Assembly (NCBI GenBank): GCA_020638465.1
Contig: JACKIM010000002.1
Location: 1,240,001 to 1,304,000, forward strand
Direction of reading: 5' to 3'
Source: Geminicoccaceae bacterium
GTDB lineage: Bacteria; Pseudomonadota; Alphaproteobacteria; Geminicoccales; Geminicoccaceae
Length of the DNA: 64,000 nt
A program made the position numbers and the translations under genes. The notes below the pieces were generated by a model. The model made no database searches. It was not told the DNA's origin and saw only the letters and a program-made list of their open reading frames with translations. This document shows positions 1 to 8,867 of the stretch, piece by piece; the first letter of the stretch is position 1; each line of letters begins with the position of its first letter.

Positions 1-702
1 GCCGGCGCGGATGTGATCGAGATCGGCATGCCCTTCTCCGATCCGATGGCCGATGGCCCGTCGATACAGGCCGGCAATCTCCGTGCCCTCGATGCCGGCA
101 CGAAACTTGCCGATATACTCGCCATGGTCCGCCGCTTCCGCGAGACGGACGACGAGACCCCGATCGTGCTCATGGGCTATTTCAACCCCATTCACCGCAT
201 GGGCACGGCGGCGTTCCTGGACGAGGCGAACGATGCCGGCGTGGACGGCTTCATCATTGTCGACCTGCCGCCGGAGGAAGACAGCGAATTGTGCCTTCCC
301 GCACTCGAACGCGGCCTGAACTTCATTCGTCTCGCCACTCCGACCACCGATGACAGGCGTATGCCGCGGGTCATGACCCATACATCGGGTTTCCTGTACT
401 ATGTCTCGATCACCGGCATCACGGGTGCGGCAGCACCGGTGGCCACCCGGGTCGAAGATGCGGTAAGGCGATTGCGACGCCACACATCGCTTCCGATCGC
501 GGTGGGCTTCGGGATCCGTGAGCCGGAACAGGCCGCTGAGATCGCACGCCATGCCGACGCTGCGGTCGTGGGATCGGCGCTGGTCGACCTCGTCCGCTCG
601 CATCTCGATGGACAGGGCAGGGCGATGCCCGGTCTCGTCGAATCCGTTCACGACAAGGTTCGCGCGCTGGCCGAAGCCGTACGGGGAGCACGACACAGTT
701 GA
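1..702 (+). CDS. trpA: Tryptophan synthase alpha chain, 5' partial
   Basis: Last 233 codons of the alpha subunit, which cleaves indole-3-glycerol phosphate to indole and glyceraldehyde 3-phosphate and passes indole to TrpB. The reading frame is open from base 1. The visible part opens with the VIEIGMPFSDPMADGP block, whose acidic residue is catalytic, and includes the GFGI phosphate-binding motif near the end. About 45 N-terminal residues lie outside the window. The TGA stop overlaps the TTG start of accD. The trpA-accD-folC order is common in alphaproteobacteria and implies trpB just upstream. Identification is secure. Confidence 0.97.
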   Translation, partial: AGADVIEIGMPFSDPMADGPSIQAGNLRALDAGTKLADILAMVRRFRETDDETPIVLMGYFNPIHRMGTAAFLDEANDAGVDGFIIVDLPPEEDSELCLPALERGLNFIRLATPTTDDRRMPRVMTHTSGFLYYVSITGITGAAAPVATRVEDAVRRLRRHTSLPIAVGFGIREPEQAAEIARHADAAVVGSALVDLVRSHLDGQGRAMPGLVESVHDKVRALAEAVRGARHS

Positions 703-1649
703 ACTGGCTCACCAACTACGTCCGGCCCCGTTTCCGTGCCCTGGTCCGCAGCTCGGACAAGCCGGATGTACCCGAGAACCTGTGGCATCAGTGCCCCGCC
801 TGCGAACGGATGATATTCCATCGTGACCTGCAGTCGAACCAGCGCGTCTGCCCGCACTGCAACCATCACATGCGTGTGGGACCGGCCTACCGCTTCGACG
901 CGATTTTCGACAAGGGCAGCTGGCAGAAGATCGAACTGCCCAAGGCCCCGGTCGATCCGCTCAAGTTCCGTGACGTCAAGCGGTATTCGGATCGGCTCAA
1001 GGAGGCGCAGGCCAGAAACAGGATCGGGGATGCGCTCGAAGCCGCTCACGGACGGATTGGCAGCCAGCCTGCGGTGATCGCGGTGATGAATTTCAGCTTC
1101 ATGGGCGGTTCCATGGGTGCGGCGGTCGGCGAGGCCTTCATCACCGCGGCCAGGCTGGCGGTGATGCAGGAAGCCGCTTTCATCGTCTTCACGTCCTCCG
1201 GCGGAGCGCGGATGCAGGAAGGTGCCCTTTCACTCATGCAGATGGCCCGAACCACCCTGGCCGTCGAGAGTGTCAAGGAAGCGGGACTTCCCTATGTCGT
1301 CGTATTGACCGATCCGACAACGGGAGGTGTTACCGCGTCCTTTGCCATGCTGGGCGATATCCACATCGCGGAACCCGGTGCCGTGATCGGCTTCGCCGGT
1401 GCCCGCGTCATTGAACAGACCATTCGCGAGAAGCTGCCTGAAGGTTTTCAGCGCGCCGAATACCTGCTGGAGCACGGCATGGTCGACATGGTCGTACATC
1501 GCTTCGAGATGAAGGCAACGCTGGCGCGGCTACTGGAATTGCTGCGGGTCAAGGTGCTGCCCGATACCGAGATTGCCGCCGGAAGCCCGCCGACCCATGC
1601 CCTGCCCGCCCCCGAAAAGATCATTCCTGCGGACAGCGATGATGACTGA
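699..1649 (+). CDS. accD: Acetyl-CoA carboxylase carboxyltransferase subunit beta
   Basis: Beta half of the carboxyltransferase that moves CO2 from carboxybiotin to acetyl-CoA to make malonyl-CoA for fatty acid synthesis. At 316 aa it has family length. A four-cysteine zinc finger lies at residues 32-54 (CPAC...CPHC), followed by the crotonase-fold core with GGSMGAAVGE near 136-145 and GGARMQEG near 168-175. The start is TTG at 699, overlapping the trpA stop TGA (700-702), so translation is coupled. A TTG start fits because the zinc-finger domain begins at once and there is no ATG nearby. It is followed directly by folC, overlapping it by 11 bases. Confidence 0.97.
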   Translation: MNWLTNYVRPRFRALVRSSDKPDVPENLWHQCPACERMIFHRDLQSNQRVCPHCNHHMRVGPAYRFDAIFDKGSWQKIELPKAPVDPLKFRDVKRYSDRLKEAQARNRIGDALEAAHGRIGSQPAVIAVMNFSFMGGSMGAAVGEAFITAARLAVMQEAAFIVFTSSGGARMQEGALSLMQMARTTLAVESVKEAGLPYVVVLTDPTTGGVTASFAMLGDIHIAEPGAVIGFAGARVIEQTIREKLPEGFQRAEYLLEHGMVDMVVHRFEMKATLARLLELLRVKVLPDTEIAAGSPPTHALPAPEKIIPADSDDD

Positions 1650-2961
1650 ATTCGGCAGCGATCTCATCCTTGCCAGGCTGCAGCAATTGCATCCCAAGAG
1701 CATCGACCTGTCGCTGGCCCGCATCGAAAGACTGCTCGACCGGCTTGGACATCCCGAGGCCCGTTTGCCACCGATCGTCCATGTCGCGGGCACCAATGGC
1801 AAGGGGTCGACCCTTGCCATGCTCGACGCCATGCTCACGGCGGCGGGCCACAAGGTGCACCGCTATATTTCACCGCATCTGGTGCGCTTCAACGAGCGCA
1901 TCATGCTGCACGGACAACCCATCGACGAATCCCTGCTGGCCGATGTGCTCGACGAATGCGAGCAGGTCAATGGCGGCGATCCGATCACGTTTTTCGAAAT
2001 CACGACCGCCGCGGCATTTATCGCCTTCGGTCGCATGCCGGCCGACTATCTGCTGCTGGAGACAGGATTGGGAGGGCGGCTCGATGCCACCAATGTCATC
2101 GACCGTCCCGCGCTAACTCTGATCACTCCCATCTCGATGGACCACGAAACCTATCTGGGTGCGGATATCGCCTCCATCGCCGGCGAGAAGGCCGGCATCA
2201 TCAAGGCCGGGGTGCCTCTGATTACAGCACCGCAGGACGATGTGGTCCATGCCGTGCTGGCTCGGCATGCCGCCGAGCGGAAAGCTCCCATGTTGGCCCT
2301 TGGCCGCAATGTAGGATTTTCGACGGACGGCCAGAATATCCAGCTCGAAATGAACGGCGAATGGCAATCCTATCACCGCCCTGCCATGCGCGGGTCTCAC
2401 CAGCTGGAAAATGCCGGACTGGCAATCCTCGCCGCGTGCCAGCTCGGCCTCGATCGGGCAAGTATCGTCACCGGCTTGCATGAAGCCCGCTGGGCGGCAC
2501 GCCTGCAACGACTGACGGGCGGCCCGTTGCGCGGCCGCCTTCCGCCATCATTCGAACTTTGGCTCGATGGCGGCCATAATCCGGCCGCCGGCATCGCCAT
2601 TGCGTCGAGCCTGGCCGAAATTGCCCCTGATCGACCTGTGGACCTGGTGCTGGGCATGCTGGAAACCAAGGATACCGGGGCATTCCTTGCGCCCCTGCAC
2701 GGCCATATCGACCGTTTGCGCTTCGTGCGAGTACCCGACGAGGCCCTTAGTCGCGATCCCGCCGTGGAGGCGTCACGGGCACGGGAACACGGCTGGAGCG
2801 ATGCCGAGGCATCCGATACGATCGAGGCCGCCCTCGACAGTCTTTGCGATCGCCGGAGCGATGCGCCTCGCACAATCCTCATTTGTGGATCACTTTACCT
2901 CGCTGGCTACATCTTGCGACAAAACTACCGAACAATTATCGAAAACTGCACTGACTGTTAA
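1639..2961 (+). CDS. folC: Bifunctional folylpolyglutamate synthase / dihydrofolate synthase
   Basis: Adds glutamate to dihydropteroate and to folates (Mur-ligase fold, cytosolic). I take the ATG at 1639, or the adjacent ATG at 1642, inside the end of accD. A longer frame from 1573 would extend far into accD and adds no family sequence. The ATP P-loop GTNGKGS is at residues 51-57, and the GLGGRLDATNV block typical of FolC follows near residue 150. The C-terminal ligase domain carries a DGGHNP motif. About 440 aa is normal. The 3' end contains a possible promoter for the next gene. Confidence 0.95.
   Translation: MMTEFGSDLILARLQQLHPKSIDLSLARIERLLDRLGHPEARLPPIVHVAGTNGKGSTLAMLDAMLTAAGHKVHRYISPHLVRFNERIMLHGQPIDESLLADVLDECEQVNGGDPITFFEITTAAAFIAFGRMPADYLLLETGLGGRLDATNVIDRPALTLITPISMDHETYLGADIASIAGEKAGIIKAGVPLITAPQDDVVHAVLARHAAERKAPMLALGRNVGFSTDGQNIQLEMNGEWQSYHRPAMRGSHQLENAGLAILAACQLGLDRASIVTGLHEARWAARLQRLTGGPLRGRLPPSFELWLDGGHNPAAGIAIASSLAEIAPDRPVDLVLGMLETKDTGAFLAPLHGHIDRLRFVRVPDEALSRDPAVEASRAREHGWSDAEASDTIEAALDSLCDRRSDAPRTILICGSLYLAGYILRQNYRTIIENCTDC
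2914..2942 (+). promoter_or_regulatory. Possible promoter for the CheZ-family gene
   Basis: TTGCGA at 2914-2919 and TATCGA at 2937-2942 are separated by 17 bases, within the last codons of folC. They lie about 115 bases before the next start codon. Base composition falls here (AACAATTATCG) relative to the surrounding GC-rich DNA. This is a pattern match only. Confidence 0.3.
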
Positions 2962-3055
2962 CCTCACCTTTACCGTTGCCGCCTAGAATGACGTTCTTGA
3001 TGGAATGGCGTGATCCGAAGAAATCCGCCTTTGCCAAAAACACGAAGGGACGTCG

Positions 3056-3565
3056 ATGAGCGCTGAACATTCGGATCAAGACGCGGAACTGCGCGAAGAG
3101 CTCGAAGAACTGACCTGTCAGATCCAGGCGACGATGCGTGAAGTGGCAACCCTGCGCCATCCGATGATGGGACATGATCGCGTCGAGGCGGCTGTCGATG
3201 AACTGGCGGCTATTGTCGCGGCGACGGAAGTCGCCACCGAGCACATTCTCGCCGCTGCCGAGAAACTCGACGGAATTGCCGAAAACCTCGACAGCGAACA
3301 GGCCGCCGAGATAGGCAGCACCGTAACCAACATCTACGAAGCCTGCAACTTCCAGGACATCACCGGCCAACGGATCAGCAAGGTGATGGCACTGTTACGC
3401 GACGTTGATAGTCGACTTCTGGCGATGATCAAACATTACGGACAGGACCGGTTCGCAGCCCTTCCCGCTCCATCGAACATCACCAGAGAAGCCTCCCTGC
3501 TCAACGGCCCGGCCCTGCACAGGAACGGCCTGCAACAGGACTCGATCGACGCATTGTTCGGCTAG
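3056..3565 (+). CDS. cheZ: CheZ-family protein phosphatase
   Basis: Predicted phosphatase acting on phospho-CheY-type response regulators in chemotaxis. The 169-aa protein is mostly helical. Residues 98-105 read NFQDITGQ, the CheZ signature; D101 and Q105 align with the catalytic Asp143 and Gln147 of the E. coli enzyme. The C-terminus (QDSIDALFG) resembles the CheY-binding tail. It is shorter than E. coli CheZ (about 214 aa), as in many alphaproteobacterial members. No other chemotaxis gene is in the window, so its partner regulator is unknown. A 94-base gap separates it from folC, and the next gene is convergent. Confidence 0.82.
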   Translation: MSAEHSDQDAELREELEELTCQIQATMREVATLRHPMMGHDRVEAAVDELAAIVAATEVATEHILAAAEKLDGIAENLDSEQAAEIGSTVTNIYEACNFQDITGQRISKVMALLRDVDSRLLAMIKHYGQDRFAALPAPSNITREASLLNGPALHRNGLQQDSIDALFG

Positions 3566-3661
3566 GAACACGTACCGATCCGGAGTAACCGCCGCCCCGC
3601 CGCCACCATCATCGAACGGGCTTCCCTGTCGTTCTCGTATTCCACCCGATCGGGAAGCGCC

Positions 3662-4651
3662 CTAGTGGATATCACTGATCGCCTTGTAGACCTCCGATGC
3701 TCCCAGTTCGGCCGCATAGGCCTGCTTGACCGGCTCGGCCAGCTTAAGCAACTCGTCGCGGTCGACGAACTCATGCACGGTGAGAAGGCCCTCCGACTGC
3801 ATCGTTTCGAGTTTCTGGGAGTCCTCCGAGCTCTCGATCCCGCGGGCATACCTGCCTGCTTCCTTGCCTGCCGACAGCACGCAGGCCTGTTGTTCGGGCG
3901 TGAGCCGCTCGAAGGTGGCTTCCGAGAACGCGATCGGACGCACGGTGATGGCATGTGCCGTCCGTGAAATCTCCGGCGCCACCTCGTAGAACTTCATCTG
4001 CTCGATGCCGGCGGCCTCGTTTTCGGCCCCGTCAATCACGCCGGTCTGGATGGCATTGTAAACCTCGCTGTAGGCGATGACCGAGGGTGCGGCATGGATG
4101 GCCTCGAAGATCCGTGTCTGGATCGGTGCCCCCATCACCCGCATCGAAAAGCCGTTCAGTTCATCCATGTTGGTGATCGGCCTATTGGCAATGAGTTCAC
4201 GTGTCCCGCCGCCGGCGTAACCGATGATCCGGACATTTGCATTGGCCAGCACGTCTTCCGCGATCGGAGCCAGCGCATCCTGATCAAGAACCTTGTTCCA
4301 GTGATCGACGTCACGGAACAGGAAGGGCATGTCCATCAATGGAGCCATCTGCGAGAACGTCGACATATGGGATGGAGATACGATCGCGTAATCGACCGAT
4401 ATTCCCTGGCTCATATATTCGAAATAGTCCTTCTCGAGTCCCAGTTCGGAATTGAGATGCAGATCGAACTTGAGTGATCCTCCGGAACATTCGCCTGCCA
4501 GCTCCTCGAACTTGCGCAGCCCCTTTGTGAAGGCGTGACTTTCATCGAACTGGACCGCACCGACGAGCGTCACATCCTCAGCCCGGACAGCACTGGTGGC
4601 AGCAAGGATGGCCACGGCCGTCGTAGCCAGCAAATTGGTGATCCTGATCAT
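3662..4651 (-). CDS. dctP: TRAP transporter solute-binding protein (DctP family)
   Basis: Periplasmic receptor of a tripartite ATP-independent importer for organic acids. I start at ATG 4651, preceded by GGGAGG about 8 bases upstream, giving 329 aa. A signal peptide is clear at residues 1-24 (cleavage near AVRA/ED). The YSEVYNAIQTGVIDG segment, with the family's substrate-clasp region before it, is diagnostic. It is the last gene of a minus-strand set dctQ-dctM-dctP, 137 bases after dctM. That spacing is wide enough for a separate message or extra expression of the receptor. The substrate cannot be read from the sequence. Confidence 0.93.
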   Translation of the reverse strand: MIRITNLLATTAVAILAATSAVRAEDVTLVGAVQFDESHAFTKGLRKFEELAGECSGGSLKFDLHLNSELGLEKDYFEYMSQGISVDYAIVSPSHMSTFSQMAPLMDMPFLFRDVDHWNKVLDQDALAPIAEDVLANANVRIIGYAGGGTRELIANRPITNMDELNGFSMRVMGAPIQTRIFEAIHAAPSVIAYSEVYNAIQTGVIDGAENEAAGIEQMKFYEVAPEISRTAHAITVRPIAFSEATFERLTPEQQACVLSAGKEAGRYARGIESSEDSQKLETMQSEGLLTVHEFVDRDELLKLAEPVKQAYAAELGASEVYKAISDIH

Positions 4652-4788
4652 GGTCTCAAACCTCCCGTTCAAACTTCGTTGGCGTTGATTACAGACGAGC
4701 TTTGCGAACTTGTCACGCTTCATCGTGAAACACCTGGCATTGTCCCGGATACGGGAGCTGACCGCGGGCCAGCGCGACACACCCGGGC

Positions 4789-6093
4789 TCAATTGACGAA
4801 TTTCGGCATCAGCAGGCGCGGCAGGAACAGTATGATATCGGGCAGCAGGATGATGACAAGCAGAACGGCCAGCATGGGTGCGAGGATAATCGCCACGTCC
4901 TTGAGCGTCCTCAGGAGCTTGATCTCGCCGATGGCCGAGGCGATGAGCAGACACAGCCCGTAGGGCGGGGTCACAAGGCCGAAGGCCAGACTGATCACGC
5001 CGATGATGGCGAAATGAATGGCATGCATCCCGACATGATCCGCGACCGGAAACAGCACGGTGCCGAGGATGATGATGGCCGGCACGGCATCTATGAACAT
5101 GCCGAACAGCAGGAAGGCGAGCGCGATCATGACGCCTGTACCGGTTACCCCCAGTCCCAGTATCTCGATCTGCGCTACCAGTGCCGCCGGAATCTTGAAA
5201 TACGCGAGACACCAGCCGAAGGCCGACGCCGTGCCGACGCAGAACAGGGAAATGCCGGCAAACCGGGCACTTTCATAGAAGACATGCGGCAATTCCCGCG
5301 GTGCGATGGTGCGGTAGACGAACAGGCCGAGCATCAGTGAATAGATGACGGCGATCAGCGATGCCTCCGTCGGCGTGAAAAACCCCGCAACGATACCGCC
5401 GACAATGATCACAGGCGTCATCAAGGCAAGGAATGCACTGGCGAAGGCGCTGAACAGTTCCCTGAACGAAGAACGTCCATAGACCGGATAGCCCCGCTTC
5501 CTGGCATAGACATAGACGGTCAGCATCTGCGAACCGGCAATCAGGATGCCGGGGACAACACCGGCAAGGAACAGCCCGCCGATCGAGACCGACATCAGCC
5601 CGCCCCAGATGATCATCAGGATGGAAGGCGGAATGATGACCCCCATGACCGACGAGCATGCCGTGATCGCGACGGAGAACGAGGTGTCGTAGCCTTCCTT
5701 CTTCATCTGGGGAATGAGGAGGGAGCCAATTCCGGCAGCATCAGCGGTGGAACTGCCCGATATGCCGGCAAACAGCATCGAAACGATGACATTGATGTGG
5801 CCAAGGCCACCCGGCAGGTGTCCCACGAGGGCGCGGCTCAGATTGATGAGCCTGTCGGTGATGCCGGAGGAATTCATCAAATTGGCGGCCAGCAGGAAGA
5901 ACGGCACGGCCAGCAGGATGAAGGCATTGTAACTCTTGAACATTTCCCGCAGCAGGAGAAGCGGTGTCAACCGGTCGTCGATGAAGAAGACCGGGATCAC
6001 CGCAACACCGAGCGCGAAAGCGACCGGAACACGAAGGACAACGAGCAATCCGAAAGTGCCGAAGAGAATGGCTGCGACCTCACCGGGACTCAT
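4789..6093 (-). CDS. dctM: TRAP transporter large permease (DctM family)
   Basis: Membrane subunit that carries substrate with sodium. 434 aa from ATG 6093; a longer upstream frame overlaps dctQ and is not part of the family. About 12 hydrophobic segments run through the chain. The SGSSTADAAGIG motif near residues 105-116 and the FTPTEAS motif in the second half are DctM hallmarks. The start overlaps the dctQ stop as ATGA, so the two membrane subunits are coupled. It lacks an attached 4-helix domain, consistent with the separate dctQ. Confidence 0.95.
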   Translation of the reverse strand: MSPGEVAAILFGTFGLLVVLRVPVAFALGVAVIPVFFIDDRLTPLLLLREMFKSYNAFILLAVPFFLLAANLMNSSGITDRLINLSRALVGHLPGGLGHINVIVSMLFAGISGSSTADAAGIGSLLIPQMKKEGYDTSFSVAITACSSVMGVIIPPSILMIIWGGLMSVSIGGLFLAGVVPGILIAGSQMLTVYVYARKRGYPVYGRSSFRELFSAFASAFLALMTPVIIVGGIVAGFFTPTEASLIAVIYSLMLGLFVYRTIAPRELPHVFYESARFAGISLFCVGTASAFGWCLAYFKIPAALVAQIEILGLGVTGTGVMIALAFLLFGMFIDAVPAIIILGTVLFPVADHVGMHAIHFAIIGVISLAFGLVTPPYGLCLLIASAIGEIKLLRTLKDVAIILAPMLAVLLVIILLPDIILFLPRLLMPKFVN

Positions 6094-6587
6094 GCCTCGT
6101 CTCCAGCCCGCGAGGTATCCTTGCCGATGGCGAACTCGTCCATGATCTTCTCGATCAGGAAAAGGATCCAGATGGCGCCGGCAAGCGGCCACGCGATATA
6201 AATTGACAGCATGGGAAGGCTGGCAATTTCGGAACGCTGCCGGGAACCGAGGACCGCAAAATCCCAGCCCCAGACGAGGAAGGTCAGCCCGGCGACGATC
6301 ATCACCAGATAGACAAACAACCGCGACAGGCGTTCGACTGCCGGATCGGAGCTGTGCGGCAGCAGATCCACATCGAAATGGGTTCCATCGCGCACGGCAA
6401 TCATCGAACCGATCATCACGATCCAGACAAAACAGAACCGGGCTATCTCCTCGGTCCAGATGAACCGCGGAATCAGACCCGTGTAACGTGAGAGAATCTG
6501 CATGGCGACCGGAACGACCAGCGCCATCATGAGCAAGGTCAACAGGCCTTGCAGGCCCTTGTAGAGCAGATCGTTCATCCGCCTCAT
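6090..6587 (-). CDS. dctQ: TRAP transporter small permease (DctQ family)
   Basis: Four-helix membrane partner of DctM, about 165 aa. It shows four hydrophobic stretches and the family pattern ILSRY...WTEEIARFCFVW near residues 30-50. I chose ATG 6587 because GGGGAGG lies about 6 bases upstream; a GTG at 6602 and an ATG at 6578 are alternatives. It is the first gene of dctQMP, 117 bases after the TAXI permease gene on the same strand, so read-through between the two TRAP systems is possible. Confidence 0.9.
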   Translation of the reverse strand: MRRMNDLLYKGLQGLLTLLMMALVVPVAMQILSRYTGLIPRFIWTEEIARFCFVWIVMIGSMIAVRDGTHFDVDLLPHSSDPAVERLSRLFVYLVMIVAGLTFLVWGWDFAVLGSRQRSEIASLPMLSIYIAWPLAGAIWILFLIEKIMDEFAIGKDTSRAGDEA

Positions 6588-6704
6588 TTCATTCCTCCCC
6601 ACGAGATGAAAGCCGGTCTTGCCGCCCTGCCGGCATCATGCAGTTGTCGAAAACCACCAGCACGGGAAAGGTACCCGAGCAGACAGCCCGGCCACAGCTG
6701 CCAT

Positions 6705-8777
6705 TCACGCCGGCGCCAGGGACTTCGAACTGACCCACCGGGCAAGAGCCAGAACCAGGGCCACCCCCGCCAGCGCCGCCAAGTCGTAGATCCGCCCCGC
6801 CGGCCAGATCAACAGGACGCCAAGAACGAACAGGAACGGCCGGAGCCACAACGCCACGGGCCATTCGCCATACCCTTCCCATGCCGCCGCAACCGCATAG
6901 ATACCGACGACGGCATAGAGCGAAATCTCCAGCGCCGACAGCCAGTTCCCGGAGAGAATTGGCGTGTAGGCGAACAGGATGGGTACAATATAGAGGCCCT
7001 TGGCAATCCGCCACGCCGAAAGTCCCGTCGCCATGGGCGGTGTCTTGGCGATGGCGGCCGCGGCAAATGCCGTAAGACACACCGGCGGGGTAACGTTGCT
7101 GTCCTGGCTGAGCCAGAAGATGATCATGTGGGCCGACAGCAGGCCCGTTGTCACGAGTGCCGGATCGAGTGCCTGATCGAACAGCGTCGAGGTGAAGTCC
7201 CGCGGTACCAGTGCATAGAGCGCGGCGGCATCCGCATGAGACATGGGCGCTGCCAGCTTGGCCAACGCGTCCGGGTCGGCCAGCATGAAGATGGCGCGGG
7301 CCGGTTCCGCCAGGGTACCGTTGGCGATCTGATCGATCATGAAGTCGTTGAGGATGAGTTCCTTGAGAGCGGGTGCCGAGAGCGTCGCCAGGACGATGTA
7401 GGCAGCAGTCACCGGCAGCCCCATGCCCAGCACCAGCGATACGATGGCAACGAGGATGAGCGCCAGAATGAGACTTCCTCCGGCCCAGTCGGCAAGCAGC
7501 AGCGAGAGCGTGTTGCCGATTCCGGTCGTTCCCACCGCCATGACGACGATCCCCACCGATATCAGCAGGATGGCGGTACTGATCATGTTGCGGGTACCGA
7601 GAGCCAACGCCTCCATGATGGCCACCGGTCCCATCCTGTTGGGTGTCAGCCAGCTGGAGACAACGACCGATATGATCGCATAGCCTGCGGCATAGGTCGG
7701 TGTAAATCCGTACATCAGCATGAAGACCAGAACGCCGATGGGCAACAGAAAGGAGATGCCGCCGCGGCTCATCACCTCCCTGAAGGATGGCGCATCATCC
7801 CCGCCTCCTCCCAGTCCATGCTTCTTCGCCTCGATCCGCACCCATACCGCAACCGAGAAGAAGTAGAGGATTGCCGGCAATACCGAAACGGCGACGATGG
7901 TCAGGTAGGGAATCTGGGTATAGGTGGACATGACGAAGGCGCCCGCTCCCATGATCGGCGGCATGAGCTGGCCGCCGGTGGAGGCCGCGGCTTCGACGCC
8001 GGCAGCGAACTTCGGCGGAAAGCCGGCCTTCTTCATGAGGGGAATGGTGATGGTCCCGGTGGAAACCGTATTGGCCACCGCCGACCCGGAAACCGTGCCG
8101 GTGAGTGCCGATCCGAGCACCGCCACCAGTCCCGGCCCGCCCACCATCCGCCCTGCCACCGTGCGCGCAAGATCGATGACGAACTCTCCCGCACCGGAGC
8201 GGATGAGGAAGGCCCCGAAGATGATGAACATGAAAACGAAGGTGGAACTGATTCGCGCAATCGGGCCGAACATGCCGGCGACCTCGATATAGGCGCGGAA
8301 CAGCGTGGTTTCCCAGGTCAGTCCGGGAAACTTGAACACACCCGGAACGAGCGGACCCAGCCAGGTCATGTAGGACAGGAAAACCAGCGTCATGATCGGG
8401 ATGAAGATGCCGGCAACCCGACGGGACAGTTCCAGGATGACGATGATCGCCAGTATGGAAAACAGCCAGTCCGACCAGATGAAACTTATGTTCGGCCGCT
8501 CGTAGATCCAGTCATAGGCGAAGATGACATAGATGCCGCAGGCCAGGGCAGCGCAGCCGACAAGGGCATCGATCCAGAGCGGCGCCCCGCGCCAGGCCGG
8601 CATCAGCAGCGCACAGAGCAGGCCGAATCCAGCGAAGTGGATGGCCGAAAGGGTCAGCTCCGGCAGGGTTCCCAATGTGTTCGCCCAAACGTGGAAAAGG
8701 GCGAATGCCACACAGAATCCGAATGTCAGCCGGCCAAGAAGGCCCTTGTCGAGATCGCGCTCTGCTTCTTCGGCCAT
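6705..8777 (-). CDS. TAXI-type TRAP transporter fused permease (4TM-12TM)
   Basis: A single 690-aa membrane protein joining the small and large TRAP permeases, the form that partners TAXI receptors. Hydrophobic segments cover the whole chain. The large-permease half carries GTVSGSAVANTVSTG near residue 225 and GGQLMPPIMGAGAF near 270, the TRAP signature blocks. Start ATG 8777 has GAGGGAAG upstream. It follows its receptor gene by 90 bases on the same strand. Substrates of TAXI systems include glutamate and other carboxylates; nothing here decides which. Confidence 0.93.
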   Translation of the reverse strand: MAEEAERDLDKGLLGRLTFGFCVAFALFHVWANTLGTLPELTLSAIHFAGFGLLCALLMPAWRGAPLWIDALVGCAALACGIYVIFAYDWIYERPNISFIWSDWLFSILAIIVILELSRRVAGIFIPIMTLVFLSYMTWLGPLVPGVFKFPGLTWETTLFRAYIEVAGMFGPIARISSTFVFMFIIFGAFLIRSGAGEFVIDLARTVAGRMVGGPGLVAVLGSALTGTVSGSAVANTVSTGTITIPLMKKAGFPPKFAAGVEAAASTGGQLMPPIMGAGAFVMSTYTQIPYLTIVAVSVLPAILYFFSVAVWVRIEAKKHGLGGGGDDAPSFREVMSRGGISFLLPIGVLVFMLMYGFTPTYAAGYAIISVVVSSWLTPNRMGPVAIMEALALGTRNMISTAILLISVGIVVMAVGTTGIGNTLSLLLADWAGGSLILALILVAIVSLVLGMGLPVTAAYIVLATLSAPALKELILNDFMIDQIANGTLAEPARAIFMLADPDALAKLAAPMSHADAAALYALVPRDFTSTLFDQALDPALVTTGLLSAHMIIFWLSQDSNVTPPVCLTAFAAAAIAKTPPMATGLSAWRIAKGLYIVPILFAYTPILSGNWLSALEISLYAVVGIYAVAAAWEGYGEWPVALWLRPFLFVLGVLLIWPAGRIYDLAALAGVALVLALARWVSSKSLAPA

Positions 8778-8867
8778 GCTTTTGCTTCCCTCGACCCGGG
8801 CGCCTTCAGATCAGGGGTGGCGGGATCGCCCCGCCCCCCCTGTCGCTCATTGCGGAAACGGCAACGT

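Noticed and set aside
1573..1638. Earlier in-frame ATG for folC
   Set aside because: It would add 22 residues encoded within accD that do not resemble FolC; ATG 1639 fits the overlap pattern of the operon.
3618..3662. Possible terminator hairpin between cheZ and dctP (GGGCTTCCC / GGGAAGCGCCC)
   Set aside because: The arms pair only with a bulge and there is no T-run on either side.
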